A stretch of DNA of 64,000 nucleotides from Paracidovorax oryzae ATCC 19882 (GCF_000687165.1 NZ_JMKU01000012.1:1-64000); one strand, 5' to 3'. Counted from the first letter of the stretch, positions 36,860-46,086 are shown. Made by a program: numbers and translations. The notes: generated by a model from the sequence alone, not told the origin.

Positions 36860-37615
36860 TCAGTTCCTGATCTTGTAGCCGGTGCGCAGCAGGTGGACGG
36901 CCAGCGCGCTCACGGCCAGCCAGGCGCTGCCCACGATGGCCAGGCTCAGCCAGGGCGATGTATCGCTCTGCCCGAAGAAGCCGTAGCGGAACCCGTCGAT
37001 CATGTAGAAGAACGGATTCAGGTGGCTCACCGTCTGCCAGAAAGGCGGCAGCGACTGGATGGAATAGAACACGCCCGAGAGGAAGGTCATCGGCACGATG
37101 ATGAAATTCTGGAACGCCGCCATCTGGTCGAACTTGTCGGCCCAGAGCCCGGCGATCAGGCCGAGCGTGGCCAGCAGCGCAGCCCCCAGGAGCGCGAACG
37201 CCGCGATCCACAGCGGCGCGGCGAATTCCGGCCGCGCGAAGCCGAGCGTGGCGATGAACACGCCCAGCCCCACGGCCAGGCCGCGCACCACGGACGACCC
37301 CACGTAGGCGAAGAACCAGGACCAGTGCGACAGCGGCGTGAGCAGCACGAACACCAGGTTGCCCATGATCTTGCTCTGGATGAGGCTCGACGAGCTGTTC
37401 GCGAAGGCGTTCTGCAGCACGCTCATCATCACCAGGCCGGGCACCAGGAAGGCGGTATAGCTCAGGCGGTCATAGACCTTCACGTGGTCTTCCAGCACAT
37501 GGCCGAAGATCAGCAGGTAGAGCACGGCCGTGAGCACGGGGGCGGCGATGGTCTGGAAGCTCACCTTCCAGAAACGCAGCACCTCCTTGTAGAACAGGGT
37601 CTGCCAGCCGGTCAT
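36860..37615 (-). CDS. ABC-2 type transporter permease (YadH-like)
   Basis: 251 residues with six predicted membrane helices and the ABC-2 motif region NPFFYMIDGFRYGFFGQSD near the C-terminus. The N-terminus FYKEVLRFWKVSFQTIAAPVL is typical of YadH-like permeases. It pairs with the ATPase encoded just upstream (ATGA overlap). The substrate is unknown. Its place between the mla genes and bolA-murA suggests an envelope-related role, but that is inference from context. Confidence 0.92.
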   Translation of the reverse strand: MTGWQTLFYKEVLRFWKVSFQTIAAPVLTAVLYLLIFGHVLEDHVKVYDRLSYTAFLVPGLVMMSVLQNAFANSSSSLIQSKIMGNLVFVLLTPLSHWSWFFAYVGSSVVRGLAVGLGVFIATLGFARPEFAAPLWIAAFALLGAALLATLGLIAGLWADKFDQMAAFQNFIIVPMTFLSGVFYSIQSLPPFWQTVSHLNPFFYMIDGFRYGFFGQSDTSPWLSLAIVGSAWLAVSALAVHLLRTGYKIRN

Positions 37616-38589
37616 AGGCGCACCCCGCCTTCCGGTGTTTCCACGGGTTCGTCCGCCGGAGCGGGCTCGCGCGCAGGATCGGGGTAGCGCCCTTCGGCCA
37701 TGAGGCTGAGGAACACGTCCTCCAGGTCCGCCTTGCGGATCTCGACGTCGTGCACGCCGACGCCCGCGGCACGCAGGCCCGAGAGGATGCGCTCGATGTC
37801 CGCCGCGTCCTGCGCGGGCAACTGCACCACGCGGCCGGTAACGCGCGCGGCGGCAGCCAGCACCGGCGGCAGCGCGTCGTCGGTCTTGAAGCGCAGCACG
37901 TTCGTGGAAGCGGCCTGCAGCAGTTCCGACGTGGTCGAGAGCGCCACCATCCGGCCGCGCTTGAGCATCGCGATCCGGTTGCAGAGCGCTTCGGCCTCTT
38001 CCAGGTAATGGGTGGTGAGCAGCACCGTATGGCCCGCCTTGTTGAGCCGCGCGACGAAGTGCCAGAGGGTCTGGCGCAGTTCCACGTCGACCCCGGCCGT
38101 GGGCTCGTCCAGCACGATGATGGGCGGCTTGTGCACCAGCGCCTGCGCGACGAGCACGCGGCGTTTCATGCCGCCCGAGAGCTGGCGCATGTTGGCGGAG
38201 GCCTTGTCGGCCAGGCCCAGGCTCTCGAGCAGCTCGTCGATCCAGGCGTCGTTGTTCTTCACACCGAAATAGCCCGACTGGATGCGCAGTGCCTCGCGCA
38301 CGTTGAAGAACGGATCGAAGACGAGCTCCTGCGGCACGATGCCGAGCTTGCGGCGCGCATCGGCATAGTCGGACAGCACGTCGCTGCCCTGCACCAGCAC
38401 GCGCCCGCCGGAGGCCCGGGAGAGGCCCGCGAGGATGCTGATGAGCGTGGTCTTGCCTGCGCCATTGGGCCCGAGCAGGCCGAAGAACTCGCCCTCCTCG
38501 ATGTCGAGGCTCACGCCGTCGAGCGCCTGGAAGGGCCCTTTGGGCGTGTCGTAGGTCTTGGAGACGGACTGGAAGGAGACTGCGGGCAT
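37612..38589 (-). CDS. ABC transporter ATP-binding protein (YadG-like)
   Basis: 325 residues. Walker A is in LLGPNGAGKTTLIS (about 39-52), the signature in MRQLSGGMKRRVLVAQAL, Walker B in PPIIVLDEPTAGVD, and the switch His in LLTTHYLEEAE. The C-terminal ~85 residues form the extra domain usual in exporter ATPases of this type. It ends in an ATGA overlap with the permease gene. Confidence 0.94.
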   Translation of the reverse strand: MPAVSFQSVSKTYDTPKGPFQALDGVSLDIEEGEFFGLLGPNGAGKTTLISILAGLSRASGGRVLVQGSDVLSDYADARRKLGIVPQELVFDPFFNVREALRIQSGYFGVKNNDAWIDELLESLGLADKASANMRQLSGGMKRRVLVAQALVHKPPIIVLDEPTAGVDVELRQTLWHFVARLNKAGHTVLLTTHYLEEAEALCNRIAMLKRGRMVALSTTSELLQAASTNVLRFKTDDALPPVLAAAARVTGRVVQLPAQDAADIERILSGLRAAGVGVHDVEIRKADLEDVFLSLMAEGRYPDPAREPAPADEPVETPEGGVRL

Positions 38590-38688
38590 GGGAGCCAGCC
38601 ATTTTACGGGTCTGGCGCGGATATGCTTGCCGACCTCATCGATGCCACCTCGGGGGCCCCGCCCATAGACCCGGCCCCGGCCCTTCCC

Positions 38689-40221
38689 ATGCAACTCCAA
38701 GACATCCAGTCCCTCCTGCTGCAAGGCGACCACCGGACACCCGCACGGCATTTCCAGGCCCTGCAGCAGGATTTCGAGAACGACCGCATCGGCGAGCCGG
38801 AATACCTGAGGCAGGCCGCAGCGGCCTCCGTCGAGCGGCGCAGCGCAGAGCCCGCCATGCAGGCCTGGGCCAGCGAGTTTCCGGAAGACTACTTCGCCCG
38901 GTTCGCGGCGGGCAATTACTTTCTCCACATCGGCTGGCGGGCGCGCGGCATCCAGACACGGCAATTCACGACGGAACACCAGTTTTCGCTGATGAATGCC
39001 TATTTCCAGAAAGCGCTGCCCCACCTCTACCGCGCCATCGAACTGAGCCCCAGGCCCTATTGCGCACTGTCCATCGGCATTCACCTGGAAACCGCGGGCA
39101 GCCTGGACCTGCCCCACAGCTTCCTCGCGTTGTCGGAAACGCATATCGAGCGCTCCGTGGAAGTGTGCCTCGCGCACATGTGGGCGCTGCAGCCCAAATG
39201 GGGCGGAGAGGACGGAGCGCTGGAGGCTTTCTTCCGGCGCATCCATGCGCTGGACTGGCCCGCGGAATCCGCCGCGATGCTCGAAGCCGCACACGACTGC
39301 TACCAGGCGGAAATCCTTTGCTGCGAAGGCAGGATCGACAGGGCGCAAGCCCTGCTGGCCGGCAGCCGGCATGCCCGGTCGCCCCGGGTTCTGCAAAGCC
39401 TGAGCCGGCACCTCCAGCAGCAGGACCGGCATGCGGAAGCCGTCGAATCATTGCAGGCCGTGATTGCGCACAAGCCCGCGCCTGACCTCTATGAACGCCT
39501 GGCCACGAGCCTGGCCGCGCTCGGGCGTGACGGGGAAGCGGATGCCGCCTATGCGCAGGCGGCGCTCCTGGGAGACGGCGATGCCGCAGGCACCGTCGCC
39601 AACCGCCTGCGGCCGCGCATGGGCGACCCGGCCGTGGCAGCCGAGGCGGTGCGCTGGTGCGAGCTGGGGGCAGAGCAATTCAGCGGACACGCGATTTTCG
39701 AGCGCGGCTGCCACTTCTCGCTCGGCCTGGGAACGCCCAAGGATGCCGAAGCCGCCGTGCCCTACTGGGAGAGCGCGCTGGCATGGGGCTCCCACGCCGC
39801 CATCTGGAATGCCGTGCTGGCGTACTGGCAGGGAAAGGGCAGCATTCCCAGGGACTTCGCCAAGGCACGGCGCTATGCGGCACAGGGTGCCGACATGGAC
39901 TGCGTGGACTCTACCGCGGTCTATGGCGTCCTGCTGTACCGCGGCCAGGGCGGGCCCGTGGACTTCGAAGCCGCACTCGAGCACCTGTACAACGCGGCAT
40001 GCGAGGACGATGTGCTGGCGATCAGCTACCTGATCAGGGCCCTGTGGTTCGGGCATGGAACCGGCGTCGATCGCGCCGCCGCCCGAAAATGGCTGGCCGC
40101 GCTCCGGCAGCACGGGAAGAAGGACGACGTGGCGAGCGTGACGGAAGACATCTTCAGCCTGTCGGGCTGGCTGAAGAGCTTTTGGCGCCAGTGGCAGGAG
40201 CGCTCGAACGCCGCGCGCTGA
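38689..40221 (+). CDS. DUF4034-like protein with Sel1/TPR-type repeats
   Basis: 510 residues from ATG 38689; an ATG at 38623 would add 22 residues and start closer to the divergent ABC gene. There is no signal peptide. The N-terminal half (AMQAWASEFPEDYFARFAAG, GWRARGIQTRQF) resembles the DUF4034 group. The C-terminal half has Sel1-like repeats: FSLGLGTPKDAEAAVPYWE, YWQGKGSIPRDFAKARRYAA, YRGQGGPVDFEAALEHLYNA, WFGHGTGVDRAAARKWLAAL. Such repeats mediate protein contacts. Function is unknown. It is transcribed opposite to both neighbours. Confidence 0.78.
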   Translation: MQLQDIQSLLLQGDHRTPARHFQALQQDFENDRIGEPEYLRQAAAASVERRSAEPAMQAWASEFPEDYFARFAAGNYFLHIGWRARGIQTRQFTTEHQFSLMNAYFQKALPHLYRAIELSPRPYCALSIGIHLETAGSLDLPHSFLALSETHIERSVEVCLAHMWALQPKWGGEDGALEAFFRRIHALDWPAESAAMLEAAHDCYQAEILCCEGRIDRAQALLAGSRHARSPRVLQSLSRHLQQQDRHAEAVESLQAVIAHKPAPDLYERLATSLAALGRDGEADAAYAQAALLGDGDAAGTVANRLRPRMGDPAVAAEAVRWCELGAEQFSGHAIFERGCHFSLGLGTPKDAEAAVPYWESALAWGSHAAIWNAVLAYWQGKGSIPRDFAKARRYAAQGADMDCVDSTAVYGVLLYRGQGGPVDFEAALEHLYNAACEDDVLAISYLIRALWFGHGTGVDRAAARKWLAALRQHGKKDDVASVTEDIFSLSGWLKSFWRQWQERSNAAR

Positions 40222-40235
40222 GGCGCGCGTTCAGT

Positions 40236-40526
40236 TCAATCGGCCGCCGCGGCCACCGCCGGGCTGGCCAGCAGCTCCCCCACCCCGTACAGCCCGGCCA
40301 GCTTGGCCAGGCCCGCGGGCAGGTCCTTCACTTCGAAGCGCCGGTTCTCCAGCAACGCGGCGCGGCGGCACTCGAGCAGCACCGCCAGGGCCGAGGAGTC
40401 GAAGGTGGCGAGCGGCGCGGCGTCCACGACGAGGATCTCGTCGCGGTGCGCCTTGAGCCCCTGCAGCAGCATGCGCAGGCAGGCCTCGGCCTGCTGGTGG
40501 GTCAGCTCGGTGGGTAAGACCAGCAT
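40236..40526 (-). CDS. mlaB: STAS-domain protein MlaB
   Basis: 96 residues of STAS fold: an internal strand EILVVDAAPLATFDSSALAVLLECRR contains the conserved Asp-Ser-Ser-Ala loop. MlaB binds the MlaF ATPase and is needed for activity of the MlaFEDB phospholipid transporter. It is the last gene of the mla run, 21 bases after mlaC. Confidence 0.9.
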   Translation of the reverse strand: MLVLPTELTHQQAEACLRMLLQGLKAHRDEILVVDAAPLATFDSSALAVLLECRRAALLENRRFEVKDLPAGLAKLAGLYGVGELLASPAVAAAAD

Positions 40527-40547
40527 GGCGGACGCCCCGTGGATGCG

Positions 40548-41204
40548 TCAGCCCGCCTTGCCGGAGCCGGCGGCGTTGGCCTTGTTGCGTGCGGCCAGGG
40601 ATTCGATGAGGCCGTCGATGCCCTTGGCGTTGATCTCCTGGGCGAACTGCGTTCGGTAGGTCTCGACCAGCCACACGCCCATCACGTTCAGGTTGTAGAT
40701 CTTCCAGCCCGCGCCGTCGCCGGGGGTCTTCTCCAGGCGGTAGTCGAGCTGGATCGGGTCGCCGCGGCCCAGGATCTCGGAGCGCACGAGCACGTCCTTG
40801 TCGTCGGCGCCGGCGCGCAGCGGCTTGACCTGGATCGACAGGTCGTTGACCTGGCTGAGGGCGCCCGAGTAGGTGCGCACGAGCAGCGACTTGAATTCGT
40901 CCTGCAGGCGCGCCTGCTGCTGCGGCGTGGCCTGGCGCCAGGCCGGGCCCACCGCGGCGGCCGTCATGCGGCGGAAGTTCACGTGCGGCAGGATGACCTT
41001 GTCCACCAGCGCGGTGATCTTGTTGATGTCGCCCGACTTGATGCTCTTGTCGCTGCGCACCGTGTTCAGCACGTCGGTGGACAGGCGCTTGACCAGTTCG
41101 TCGGGCGTTTCGTCGGCGGCCAGGGCCGCCACGGGCATGCCCAGCCACAGAACAGCGGCGGTGCAGAGGGCGGCGTGGCCCAGGGTACGTCGGCTCATCG
41201 TCAT
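40548..41204 (-). CDS. mlaC: Periplasmic phospholipid carrier MlaC
   Basis: 218 residues with a signal peptide (about 1-29, ending ALAA). The mature part has the MlaC pattern: VDKVILPHVNFRRMTAAAVG, WRQATPQQQARLQDEFKSLLVRTY, and WKIYNLNVMGVWLVETYRTQF. MlaC carries phospholipid between MlaA at the outer membrane and MlaD at the inner membrane. It follows mlaA after a 142-base gap that holds strong GC hairpins, so expression may be tuned separately. Confidence 0.95.
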   Translation of the reverse strand: MTMSRRTLGHAALCTAAVLWLGMPVAALAADETPDELVKRLSTDVLNTVRSDKSIKSGDINKITALVDKVILPHVNFRRMTAAAVGPAWRQATPQQQARLQDEFKSLLVRTYSGALSQVNDLSIQVKPLRAGADDKDVLVRSEILGRGDPIQLDYRLEKTPGDGAGWKIYNLNVMGVWLVETYRTQFAQEINAKGIDGLIESLAARNKANAAGSGKAG

Positions 41205-41346
41205 ATCGGTTTCCTTTCTGAAGGGGCGTCCCCGGCGGGGCGCCCCATGTCATGTTCCATTGTGGGCGGGGGTGTCGCCCCCCATGCGTCTGCCCGGTGC
41301 ATGGATGCAAGCAACTGCAACGCTGCTCCGGGCTCTGCCGCGGCCC
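41205..41346. other. mlaA-mlaC spacer with GC hairpins
   Basis: The spacer contains GGGGG-TGTCG-CCCCC (around 41269-41283) and GGGGCG...CGCCCC (around 41223-41246) hairpins, without T runs. They could attenuate or stabilise the mla transcript between mlaA and mlaC. Confidence 0.5.
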
Positions 41347-42129
41347 TCAGGGCTTCGGCTCCTCGGGCAGCTTGCCGGCGTCCTGGTCGTAGCGTTCCTC
41401 GCTGCGCCGGTCCGTCTGCACGGCCTGGCTGCGCACCTGCAGGTAGGCGTCGCGGGTGAAGCTGTACTTGTCGAGCGCGGCGCTGTCCAGCACGGAACTC
41501 GCGCGCAGCAGGTTGGCCCGCGTGTTCACCGCGCTCAGGGCATAGAGGGCGTTGCGGTCGGACACGGGATCGACGTAGGTGATCAGGTTGCCCTTGGCAT
41601 CCACCGGCAGGGCCACCGTGTCGCGCACGGTGGACGGGCCCAGGAACGGCAGCACGAGGTACGGCCCCGTGGGCACGCCCCAGCGGCCGAGCGTGAGGCC
41701 GAAATCCTGCTTCGAGCGCTCGATGCGCATCTCGGTGGCGACATCGAACAGGCCGCCGATGCCGAACACGGTGTTCGCGCTGAAGCGCGCGATGCTGTTG
41801 AGCGCGCCCTCGCCGCGCAGCTGCAGCGCATTGTTCACGAAGGACCACAGGTCGCCGAGGTTGGCGAAGAAGTTGCTCACGCCAGTGCGCACGAGGCGCG
41901 GGGTGACCTCGGTATAGGCGGTGGCGACGGGCCGCAGCAGCACGTCGTCCACCTTGTCGTTGAACCGGGTCATGCCGCGGTTGTAGGGCTCGAACGGATC
42001 GCGCGGATTGGCGTCGGGCCCGGTGGCACAGCCGGCCAGCAGGCAGGCCACGGCCAGCGCGCAGGCACCGCGGCGCAGGGACGGGGCCCGGAGAGCTTGG
42101 GATTTGGTGGTCATCATTGTTGTCGTCAT
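41347..42129 (-). CDS. mlaA: Outer-membrane phospholipid-removing lipoprotein MlaA (VacJ)
   Basis: 260 residues. The lipoprotein signal ends LLAGC, followed by DPFEPYNRGMTRFNDKVDDV, the MlaA start pattern, and conserved GRWGVPTGPYLVLPFLGPST. MlaA removes misplaced phospholipids from the outer leaflet and hands them to MlaC. ATG 42129 overlaps the mlaD stop (ATGA); ATGs at 42117 and 42114 are also possible. Unlike E. coli, where mlaA is unlinked, here it sits inside the mla run. Confidence 0.95.
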   Translation of the reverse strand: MTTTMMTTKSQALRAPSLRRGACALAVACLLAGCATGPDANPRDPFEPYNRGMTRFNDKVDDVLLRPVATAYTEVTPRLVRTGVSNFFANLGDLWSFVNNALQLRGEGALNSIARFSANTVFGIGGLFDVATEMRIERSKQDFGLTLGRWGVPTGPYLVLPFLGPSTVRDTVALPVDAKGNLITYVDPVSDRNALYALSAVNTRANLLRASSVLDSAALDKYSFTRDAYLQVRSQAVQTDRRSEERYDQDAGKLPEEPKP

Positions 42130-42617
42130 TTCTTGGCGCCGCCCGCGGAGGCCCCGCCGCCGCCCTCTTCGGCCTTGCCGTAGAGGAACTGGCCGATGAG
42201 GTTTTCCAGCACCACGGCGGACTGCGTGGACGTGATGCGGTCGCCCTCGGCGAGGTTCTTTTCGTCGGCACCCGCCTGGATGCCGATGTACTGGTCGCCC
42301 AGCAGGCCGCTGGTGAGGATCTTGAGCGAGCTGTCCTTGGGGAAGGCGTAGCGCTTGTCCATCTCCAGCGTCACCTGGGCCTGGAAGGTCTTGTCGTCGA
42401 AGGTGATGGAATTCACCCGGCCCACCACCACGCCGGCGCTGCGCACCGCGGACTGGGGCTTGAGCCCGCCGATGTTGTCGAAGAGCGCGGTGACGTGGTA
42501 GCCGGACTGCCACTGCACGCGCAGCAGGTTGGCCGACTGCAGGGCGAGGAAGAGCAGGGCCGCACCGCCGAGGAGGACGAAGAGGCCGACCCAGACGTCG
42601 TTCTTGGAATGCTGCAT
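42126..42617 (-). CDS. mlaD: MCE-domain protein MlaD
   Basis: 163 residues. One N-terminal helix (VGLFVLLGGAALLFLALQSA) anchors a periplasmic MCE domain (about 40-120: GYHVTALFDNIGGLKPQSAVR, GVVVGRVNSITFD). The C-terminal tail is Gly/Ala-rich. MlaD hexamers form the lipid channel above MlaE. The gene starts 39 bases after mlaE and overlaps mlaA by 4 bases. Confidence 0.96.
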   Translation of the reverse strand: MQHSKNDVWVGLFVLLGGAALLFLALQSANLLRVQWQSGYHVTALFDNIGGLKPQSAVRSAGVVVGRVNSITFDDKTFQAQVTLEMDKRYAFPKDSSLKILTSGLLGDQYIGIQAGADEKNLAEGDRITSTQSAVVLENLIGQFLYGKAEEGGGGASAGGAKK

Positions 42618-42656
42618 GGTGTTTTTCTCTCTGAAGGGTTCTTGGGCGCTGCCGCG

Positions 42657-43439
42657 TCAGATGCTGAACATCCAGGCCGTGAGCAGGAAATCCAGCCCCA
42701 GCACCGTGAGCGAGGCCATCACCACGGTGCGGGTGGTGGCGCGGGACACGCCCTCGGGCGTAGGCTTGGCGATGTAGCCCTGCAGCAGCGCGATGAAGGT
42801 GACCGTGACGCCGAAGACGAAGCTCTTGAGGACGCCGTTGCCCACGTCCGCCCACACGTCCACCCCGCTCTGCATCTGGCCCCAGAAGGCGCCGCCGTCC
42901 ACGCCGAGCATGACCACGCCGACGATCCATCCGCCGATCACGCCCACCGCGCTGAACACCGCCGCCAACAGCGGCATGGCGATCACGCCGGCCCAGAAAC
43001 GCGGGGCCAGGATGCGGCGCACCGGGTCCACGGCCATCATCTCCATGGCCGAGAGCTGCTCGCCCGCGCGCATCAGGCCGATCTCCGCCGTGAGCGAGGT
43101 ACCGGCGCGGCCCGCGAACAGCAGCGCCGAGACGACGGGCCCGAGCTCGCGCACCAGCGACAGCGCCACGAGCAGGCCCAGCGCCTGTGCGGAGCCGTAG
43201 CGCTGCAGCGTGTAGTAGCCCTGCAGGCCCAGCACGAAGCCCACGAACAGGCCCGATACGGAAATGATGGACAGCGAATAGTTGCCCAGGAAGTGCAACT
43301 GGTCGCGCACCAGCCCGAAGCGCTGCAGCGTCGGACCGAGGAGGCCGGCCAGGCGCACGAACAGCCGCGCCGCGCGGCCCATGTCCGCCAGCAGGCTGCG
43401 CGTGGCGAAGCCGACGTCGGAAGGTTTCCACCAGCTCAT
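42657..43439 (-). CDS. mlaE: Phospholipid ABC transporter permease MlaE
   Basis: 260 residues with five to six membrane helices of the MlaE family. Hallmarks are the LVRELGPVVSALLFAGRAGT loop and EQLSAMEMMAVDPVRRILAPR, which couples to the MlaF ATPase. It overlaps the end of mlaF by 4 bases. Identity is firm. Confidence 0.96.
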   Translation of the reverse strand: MSWWKPSDVGFATRSLLADMGRAARLFVRLAGLLGPTLQRFGLVRDQLHFLGNYSLSIISVSGLFVGFVLGLQGYYTLQRYGSAQALGLLVALSLVRELGPVVSALLFAGRAGTSLTAEIGLMRAGEQLSAMEMMAVDPVRRILAPRFWAGVIAMPLLAAVFSAVGVIGGWIVGVVMLGVDGGAFWGQMQSGVDVWADVGNGVLKSFVFGVTVTFIALLQGYIAKPTPEGVSRATTRTVVMASLTVLGLDFLLTAWMFSI

Positions 43440-44260
43440 CGCGCGCCTCCGCCCGGGCCGCCCAGCGGTCCGAAATCGTCGGCCACCGAAGGGCCGGGGT
43501 AATGGAACGGTACCGGCCCGGTGGGCAGCGCATGCACGAACTGGTGCACCAGCGGATCGGTGCTCGCACGCACCTCGTCGGGCGAGCCCTGCGCGGCGAC
43601 CACGCCCGGCCCGAGGATGACGACGTGGTCCGCCACGCGGAAGGTCTCCTCCACGTCGTGGGACACGACCAGCGTGGTCAGGCCCATGGCGTCGTTGAGT
43701 TGCCGGATCAGCTGCGCGGCCGTGCCGAGCGAAATGGGGTCGAGCCCGGCGAAGGGCTCGTCGTAGAGGATCAGTTCCGGGTCGAGCGCGATGGCCCGCG
43801 CGAGCGCCACGCGCCGCGCCATGCCGCCCGAGATCTGGCTGGGCATGAGGTCGCGCGCGCCCCGCAGGCCCACGGCCTGCAGCTTCATGAGCACGATGTC
43901 GCGCACCAGCGCCTCGGACAGGTCGGTGTGCTCGCGCAGCGGGAAAGCCACGTTCTCGAACACGCTCATGTCGGTGAAGAGCGCCCCGAACTGGAACAGC
44001 ATGCCCATCCGGCGACGCGCGGCATAGAGCTGCTGCGTGTCCATGCGCGCGACGTCCTGGCCGTTCACCAGCACCTCGCCCTGCTGCGCGAGATGCTGCC
44101 CGCCGATGAGGCGCAGCACCGTGGTCTTGCCCCCGCCGGAGGCACCCATGAGCGCGGTCACCTTGCCGCGCGGGATGCGCAGCGAGACATCGCGCAGGAT
44201 CGGGCGCTCGCCATACGAGAACGTGACGTTGCGCAGTTCGACCAGGGGGGTTTCGGACAT
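43436..44260 (-). CDS. mlaF: Phospholipid ABC transporter ATPase MlaF
   Basis: 274 residues. Walker A is in LMGASGGGKTTVLRL (about 37-51), signature ISGGMARRVALARAI, Walker B ELILYDEPFAGLD, and switch His in VVSHDVEET. The short Pro/Gly-rich tail may contact MlaB. ATG 44260 (MSETPLVELRNV) is chosen; longer in-frame starts up to 44356 would add 32 residues without family support and run into a palindrome. It heads the mlaFEDACB run. Confidence 0.95.
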   Translation of the reverse strand: MSETPLVELRNVTFSYGERPILRDVSLRIPRGKVTALMGASGGGKTTVLRLIGGQHLAQQGEVLVNGQDVARMDTQQLYAARRRMGMLFQFGALFTDMSVFENVAFPLREHTDLSEALVRDIVLMKLQAVGLRGARDLMPSQISGGMARRVALARAIALDPELILYDEPFAGLDPISLGTAAQLIRQLNDAMGLTTLVVSHDVEETFRVADHVVILGPGVVAAQGSPDEVRASTDPLVHQFVHALPTGPVPFHYPGPSVADDFGPLGGPGGGAR

Positions 44261-44344
44261 GCGGAGGGTGCTGGAAATATCGGTTGGGAACGTGATTGTC
44301 GCGGCTGCGGCCATTGGCGATGCGAGCGATGGTAACGCAAACAT

Positions 44345-44358
44345 ACATGCATGCATGT
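44345..44358. promoter_or_regulatory. 14-bp perfect palindrome upstream of mlaF
   Basis: ACATGCATGCATGT, 85 bases before the mlaF start in the gap following the amino-acid ABC genes. Such a symmetric site suits a dimeric regulator, but the CATG repeat could be chance. Confidence 0.4.
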
Positions 44359-44469
44359 TTGCTGGAATGATTGGCGGCCGAGCACTACGCTTTCAATAGC
44401 ACGCAAAGCAGATCGGGAAAGCCCTGGAAGCCCAGCGGAGCGATATTCTCCCGCCGCCGGCAAGCCCTT

Positions 44470-45276
44470 TCACAGCATGCTGCGAAGGAATGCCTGGGTT
44501 CGCGCATGTCGCGGATTCGCAAAGAACTCTGCCGACGGCGCGGCTTCGATGATCTCCCCCTGGTCCATGAAGACCACGCGGTGGGCCACCTCGCGCGCAA
44601 AGCCCATCTCGTGCGTGACCACCAGCATGGTCATCCGCTCCTGGGCGAGCGCGCGCATGGTGCGCAGCACCTCGCCGGTCAGCTCCGGATCGAGCGCGGA
44701 AGTGGGCTCGTCGAAGAGCAGGATGTCGGGCTCCATGGCCAGGGCGCGGGCGATCGCCACGCGCTGCTTCTGCCCGCCCGAGAGCCGGCCGGGATAGCTG
44801 TCCTGCTTTTCCAGCAGGCCCACCTTGGCCAGCAGCGCCTGGGCGGGCGGCACGGCAGCCTGCCGGGCCACGCCCTTGACCACCATCGGCGCCTCGATGA
44901 CGTTCTCCAGCACCGTGAGGTGGGGGAACAGGTTGAAGGACTGGAAGACCATGCCCATGCGCCGGCCGATGCGGCGCACCTCGGCATCGGGCACGTAGCG
45001 GCAGCGCCCGTCCGGGCCGGTCGTGGCCAGAGCGTCGCCTTCGATGGCGATGTCGCCGCGGTCGATGGTCTCCAGGTGGTTCAGGCAGCGCAGGAAGGTG
45101 CTCTTGCCCGAGCCCGAGGGGCCGATGACGGCCACGGTCTCGCCGCGGCCGAGCGTGAGCGACACGTCCCGCAGCACGGGCAGGCCGCCGAAAGCCTTGT
45201 GCAGGCCGCGCGCCGCGATCATGGGCACGGCGGCGCCGGCAGCGGCGGTGGAGAGGTCAGGCGTCATGGCGGGCAT
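44470..45276 (-). CDS. Polar amino-acid ABC transporter ATP-binding protein
   Basis: 268 residues of the GlnQ/HisP class. Walker A is in VIGPSGSGKSTFLRCLNHLE, signature GRLSGGQKQRVAIARAL, Walker B DILLFDEPTSALDPE, switch THEMGFAREVAH. The family-typical MVFQSFNLFPHLTVLEN Q-loop is present. ATG 45276 overlaps the permease gene by 20 bases; an ATG at 45267 is also possible. It energises uptake with the permease and binding protein encoded upstream. Confidence 0.94.
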   Translation of the reverse strand: MPAMTPDLSTAAAGAAVPMIAARGLHKAFGGLPVLRDVSLTLGRGETVAVIGPSGSGKSTFLRCLNHLETIDRGDIAIEGDALATTGPDGRCRYVPDAEVRRIGRRMGMVFQSFNLFPHLTVLENVIEAPMVVKGVARQAAVPPAQALLAKVGLLEKQDSYPGRLSGGQKQRVAIARALAMEPDILLFDEPTSALDPELTGEVLRTMRALAQERMTMLVVTHEMGFAREVAHRVVFMDQGEIIEAAPSAEFFANPRHARTQAFLRSML

Positions 45277-45910
45277 AGCGTCGCTCCAGGCGCTGGAAGC
45301 CCCAGGTCAGCACCAGGGTCATCACGAGATAGAAGGCGGCGGCCACGAGGAAAGGCGTGGTCGTGAAATCGCGCTGCACGATGCCGCGCGCGGCGCGCAG
45401 CAGGTCGTTCAGGGCCAGCACGTAGATGAGCGAAGTGTCCTTGACCAGCGTGATGGTCTCGTTGCTCATGGGTGGCAGGATGCGGCGCACCATCTGCGGC
45501 AGCACGATGCGCCGCATGGTCTGGCCGTAGGTCATGCCCAGCACCTTGGCGGCCTCGTACTGGCCGCGGTCGATCGACTGGATGCCGGCGCGGAAGATCT
45601 CCGCGAAATACGCCGCGTAGTTCAGCGCGAACGCCACCACCGCCGCGGGAAAGTCCGGCAGCCGCACGCCGATCACCGGCACGAACGGCAGCGCGAAATA
45701 GATGAACAGCATCTGCAGCATCAGCGGCGTGCCGCGCATCAGCCAGATATAGCCGTTGACCAGCCCCGACAGCAGCCCCCAGCGCGACACCCGCGCCAGC
45801 GCCAGCGTCAGCCCGAGCGGCACCGCCAGCACCAGGGTGATCGCGAAGAGCTTCAGCGTGACCGTAGCGCCCTGCGCCAGCGGCCCCAGAAGTGAAAGAA
45901 CGTAATCCAT
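45257..45910 (-). CDS. Polar amino-acid ABC transporter permease
   Basis: 217 residues, His/Glu/Gln/Arg permease family with five membrane helices. The EAA-like loop is in DRGQYEAAKVLGMTYGQTMRRIVLPQ, and the N-terminal GATVTLKLFAITLVLAVPLG matches the family. ATG 45910 begins MDYVLSLLGPLAQG. Only one permease gene is present, so the channel is presumably a homodimer. Confidence 0.94.
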   Translation of the reverse strand: MDYVLSLLGPLAQGATVTLKLFAITLVLAVPLGLTLALARVSRWGLLSGLVNGYIWLMRGTPLMLQMLFIYFALPFVPVIGVRLPDFPAAVVAFALNYAAYFAEIFRAGIQSIDRGQYEAAKVLGMTYGQTMRRIVLPQMVRRILPPMSNETITLVKDTSLIYVLALNDLLRAARGIVQRDFTTTPFLVAAAFYLVMTLVLTWGFQRLERRYARHDA

Positions 45911-45986
45911 GCAGTCAGAACAGTTCAGCAATTGCACGACATGCGGTGTATGCAACTGGCGCGGCCCAGATCAGCGGACGCCGCGC

Positions 45987-46078
45987 AAGGGCCGCCCCGC
46001 CGCGCTGGCGTCGTCCCCCTTCCCGCATCGCGCAGCGATGCGAGAGAAGGGGGAAGCGGCAAAGCCGCTCAGGGGGTT
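45987..46078. repeat. Palindromic intergenic repeat, copy B (3' of the binding-protein gene)
   Basis: Begins AAGGGCCGCCCCGCCGCGCT and ends CTCAGGGGGTTG, 8 bases after the stop of the substrate-binding-protein gene. Its 7-bp stem CGCATCG-CGCAG-CGATGCG (46024-46030/46036-46042) keeps the loop of copy A at 32617 with three compensatory pairs. It also has a GCGGC-AAA-GCCGC stem absent from copy A. Confidence 0.8.
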
Positions 46079-46086
46079 GTACCTTA

